From positions 1 to 6,421 of the forward strand of contig DATNOU010000111.1 in assembly GCA_035601195.1 (NCBI GenBank): a stretch of 6,421 bases of DNA, written 5' to 3'. Source of the stretch: JAIBJP01 sp035601195 (GTDB taxonomy: Bacteria > Actinomycetota > Thermoleophilia > Gaiellales > Gaiellaceae). Shown here piece after piece: positions 4,591-6,421 of this stretch. Numbering within the stretch: the stretch's first letter is position 1; each line of letters starts with the position of its first letter. The notes under the pieces were generated by a model. That model saw only the letters and a list, made by a program, of their open reading frames with translations. It ran no database searches and had not been told where the DNA came from. The position numbers and the translations under genes were made by a program.

Positions 4591-5706
4591 ATGGCCACCC
4601 AAATCGAATCGACGTTGGGGGTCGGCATCATCGGGGTCAGCCCCGTCCGGGGCTGGGCCGCCACCGCCCACATCCCGGCCCTGCGCGCACTGCCAACCTA
4701 CGAGATCCGGGCACTCAGCGGGCACAGCGCGGGATCCGCGCGCGCGGCGGGCGAAGTGTTCGGGGTGAGCGCGGTGTTCTCAGACCCCAAGCAGCTGGTG
4801 AGCGAACCCGACATCGATATGGTCGCTGTCACGGTCAAGGTCCCGCACCATCGAGAGATCGTCTCCGCCGCGCTTGCCGCCGGCAAGGCCGTCTACTGCG
4901 AGTGGCCACTTGGCCGCGACCTCCACGACGCGCAAGCGATGGCCAAGCTTGCCGCCGAGCAGGGGGTGCCCACGGTCGTCGGATTGCAGGCCCGCCAGGC
5001 CCCGGCCATCGAGCTGGTCCAGGAGCTGCTGCGCGACGGATACGTCGGCGAGGTGCTGTCGACGACCATGGTCGGGCTGTCGGTCCCCGGCGACGTCGTG
5101 GTCCAGCCCAACGCCTACATGCTCGACAAGGCAAACGGAGCCAACCTGCTCACGATCGCCGTCGGCCACAGCCTGGACCTCCTCAACCACGTACTGGGCG
5201 AGTTCGCCGACCTGTCGGCGGTGTCGGAGCTTCGCCGGCCGCTCATCACCATCGAAGAGACCGGCGAGCAGATCGTCAAAACGGCGGCCGACCAAATCGC
5301 GGTGATCGGCACCCTCACGTCCGGAGCGACCGCCAGCCTCCACCTCCGTGAGGCAGTGGCCGGCGGTACCGGGTTCCTGTGGGAGATCAACGGAACCGAC
5401 GGAACGCTCCGGATCACCGCCGACGCCGCCCAGCCCCAAATCTATCCGTTGACCGTCGCCGGAGCACACGGGCGCAACCAGCCCGCCGAGCTTGCCGCCC
5501 CGGCGGCATTGACACAGAAGTGGCCCGCGCTCACCAGCCTGGAAGGAGCGCCCGCCTACAACGTCGGACGGGTCTACGCCGCGTTGGCGGCAGACATCGA
5601 CAACGGGACCCGCACCGTGCCGGACTTCGCCGACGCCGTCGGGCGCCACCAGCTCATCGCCGCCATCGAGCGGTCCGCGGCCTCAGGGGAACGCGTGAAG
5701 GCATAG
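4591..5706 (+). CDS. Gfo/Idh/MocA-family protein of the Gal80-like subgroup
   Basis: The 371-residue length is typical. The N-terminal Rossmann domain starts with GVGIIGVSPVRGWAATAHIP (10-29), whose GxGxxG-like turn should bind NAD(P). The position of the usual EKP motif reads CEWPLGRD (103-110), so the family's catalytic lysine is replaced by Trp105. The EWP form is what I recall for Gal80-type proteins, which bind NAD(P) but, in yeast Gal80p, act as regulators rather than enzymes. The C-terminal alpha/beta domain contains VGHSLDLLNHVLGE (191-204), in which His193, Asp196 and His200 resemble the substrate-site motif of active oxidoreductases. It could therefore be a sugar or polyol oxidoreductase using another acid/base residue, or a nucleotide-sensing protein. 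It lies 24 bases after the LUD gene and 16 bases before the MDR gene, all on one strand, consistent with an operon. Confidence 0.88.
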   Translation: MATQIESTLGVGIIGVSPVRGWAATAHIPALRALPTYEIRALSGHSAGSARAAGEVFGVSAVFSDPKQLVSEPDIDMVAVTVKVPHHREIVSAALAAGKAVYCEWPLGRDLHDAQAMAKLAAEQGVPTVVGLQARQAPAIELVQELLRDGYVGEVLSTTMVGLSVPGDVVVQPNAYMLDKANGANLLTIAVGHSLDLLNHVLGEFADLSAVSELRRPLITIEETGEQIVKTAADQIAVIGTLTSGATASLHLREAVAGGTGFLWEINGTDGTLRITADAAQPQIYPLTVAGAHGRNQPAELAAPAALTQKWPALTSLEGAPAYNVGRVYAALAADIDNGTRTVPDFADAVGRHQLIAAIERSAASGERVKA

Positions 5707-5722
5707 CCCACTGGGAACGGAC

Positions 5723-6421
5723 ATGACCGCGACCATGCGTGCCGTCGTGCTGGAGGCCCCGGGCCCACCCGAGGCACTTCGGATCCGCGAGGTGCCGGTC
5801 CCGGAGCCGCGCCCAGGCTGGGTGCTCATCCGGGTCAAGGCCTTTGGGATCAACCGCTCCGAGCTGCACACGCGGCTGGGCCTGGCGCAGGGCGTCACCT
5901 TCCCGCGCGTGCTCGGCATCGAGGCGACCGGCGTTGTCGCCGCTGCACCCGGACGCGAGTTCGAGGAAGGCCAGCAGGTCGCCGCGATGATGGGTGGCAT
6001 GGGCCGGACCGTTGACGGCGGCTATGCCGAGTTCACCAGTGTGCCCGCCTCCCAGGTGATCCCGTTTCGCTCCGAGCTGGACTGGGCGACGCTGGGCGCG
6101 ATTCCCGAGATGGTCCAGACCGGCCACGGCTCGCTGACCGTCGGCCTCGACGCGCAGCCCGGGCAGACGCTGCTGATCCGCGGCGGCACCTCCTCGGTCG
6201 GGATGGCCACCGCGATCCTGGCCAAGGACCGCGGCCTCACCGTCCTTTCCACCACGCGCCAACCCGACCGCGTGGCGGCGCTGAAGGCGATCGGCGTCGA
6301 CCACGTCCTCCTCGACGACGGCGACGTCGCAGCCCGAGCGCGAGCGATCGTCCCCGACGGCGTCCAGGCCGCGATCGAGCTCGTCGGCACCAACACGCTC
6401 CCCGACACCCTTCGCGCCACC
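5723..6421 (+). CDS. Zinc-free MDR protein, quinone oxidoreductase type (C-terminus beyond window)
   Basis: An open frame of 233 codons runs off the right edge. From the ATG at 5723 it reads MTATMRAVVLEAPGPPEALR; the second ATG at 5735 (MRAVVLE) matches the usual family start and is also possible. The N-terminal GroES-like domain contains INRSELHTRLG (43-53) and VLGIEATGVV (63-72), where zinc alcohol dehydrogenases have GHE; the structural and catalytic zinc cysteines are absent. The nucleotide-binding domain has RGGTSSVGMA (153-162), the NADPH loop of quinone oxidoreductases. Such enzymes reduce quinones or activated enones or enals with NADPH in the cytoplasm. It follows the Gfo/Idh/MocA gene by 16 bases with only a weak GGGA ribosome site, so it is probably the third gene of the MarR-controlled run. 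Gly codons are overwhelmingly GGC here, unlike the left-hand genes. The substrate cannot be deduced. Confidence 0.9.
   Translation, partial: MTATMRAVVLEAPGPPEALRIREVPVPEPRPGWVLIRVKAFGINRSELHTRLGLAQGVTFPRVLGIEATGVVAAAPGREFEEGQQVAAMMGGMGRTVDGGYAEFTSVPASQVIPFRSELDWATLGAIPEMVQTGHGSLTVGLDAQPGQTLLIRGGTSSVGMATAILAKDRGLTVLSTTRQPDRVAALKAIGVDHVLLDDGDVAARARAIVPDGVQAAIELVGTNTLPDTLRAT

Noticed and set aside
4780..5649. A 289-codon minus-strand open frame opposite the Gfo/Idh/MocA gene
   Set aside because: It is a Gly/Arg/Val-rich shadow with no motif; the plus-strand frame has the NAD(P)-binding and C-terminal domain signatures and a strong ribosome site.
1..6421. CRISPR arrays, insertion sequences, attachment sites
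   Set aside because: No regularly spaced direct repeats, transposase frames or terminal inverted repeats were seen anywhere in the window.

Overview
The window is GC-rich and has two parts. The left part (1-3083) looks archaeal. It encodes a TMEM175/DUF1211-like membrane protein of a form I associate with archaea, and AT-rich elements lie about 25-30 bases before several start codons, as expected for archaeal TATA boxes with leaderless or short-leader transcripts. A GC-rich uncultured archaeon, perhaps in the Thermoplasmata, is my best guess; confidence is moderate. The right part (3332-6421) holds MarR, LUD, Gfo/Idh/MocA and MDR-reductase genes that resemble actinobacterial proteins. Two of them have clear Shine-Dalgarno sites and the last has a different glycine codon preference, so this part may have been acquired horizontally.

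Layout: (1) the 5' end of a thiamine-diphosphate enzyme of the acetolactate synthase type, minus strand, leaving the window at base 1; (2) a divergent gene for an alpha/alpha-toroid protein resembling prenyltransferases and squalene cyclases (304-1332, plus); (3) a six-helix TMEM175-like membrane protein (minus), whose 3' end overlaps that of gene 2 by 11 bases; (4) a second, diverged toroid protein (2112-3083, minus), 40 bases upstream of the longest form of gene 3; (5) about 250 bases with no convincing gene; (6) a MarR-type regulator (minus); (7) a plus-strand run of a LUD-domain protein, a Gal80-like Gfo/Idh/MocA protein and a zinc-free quinone-oxidoreductase-type MDR protein that runs off the right edge.

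How they may work together: the two toroid proteins are related, with a gap-free stretch of 45 residues, and they bracket the membrane protein, so the three could act at the membrane. Their substrate cannot be told from sequence. On the right, MarR and the LUD-Gfo-MDR run share an 83-base intergenic region packed with inverted repeats. This suggests an inducible redox or metabolic cassette under local MarR control. Its inducer and substrate are unknown.
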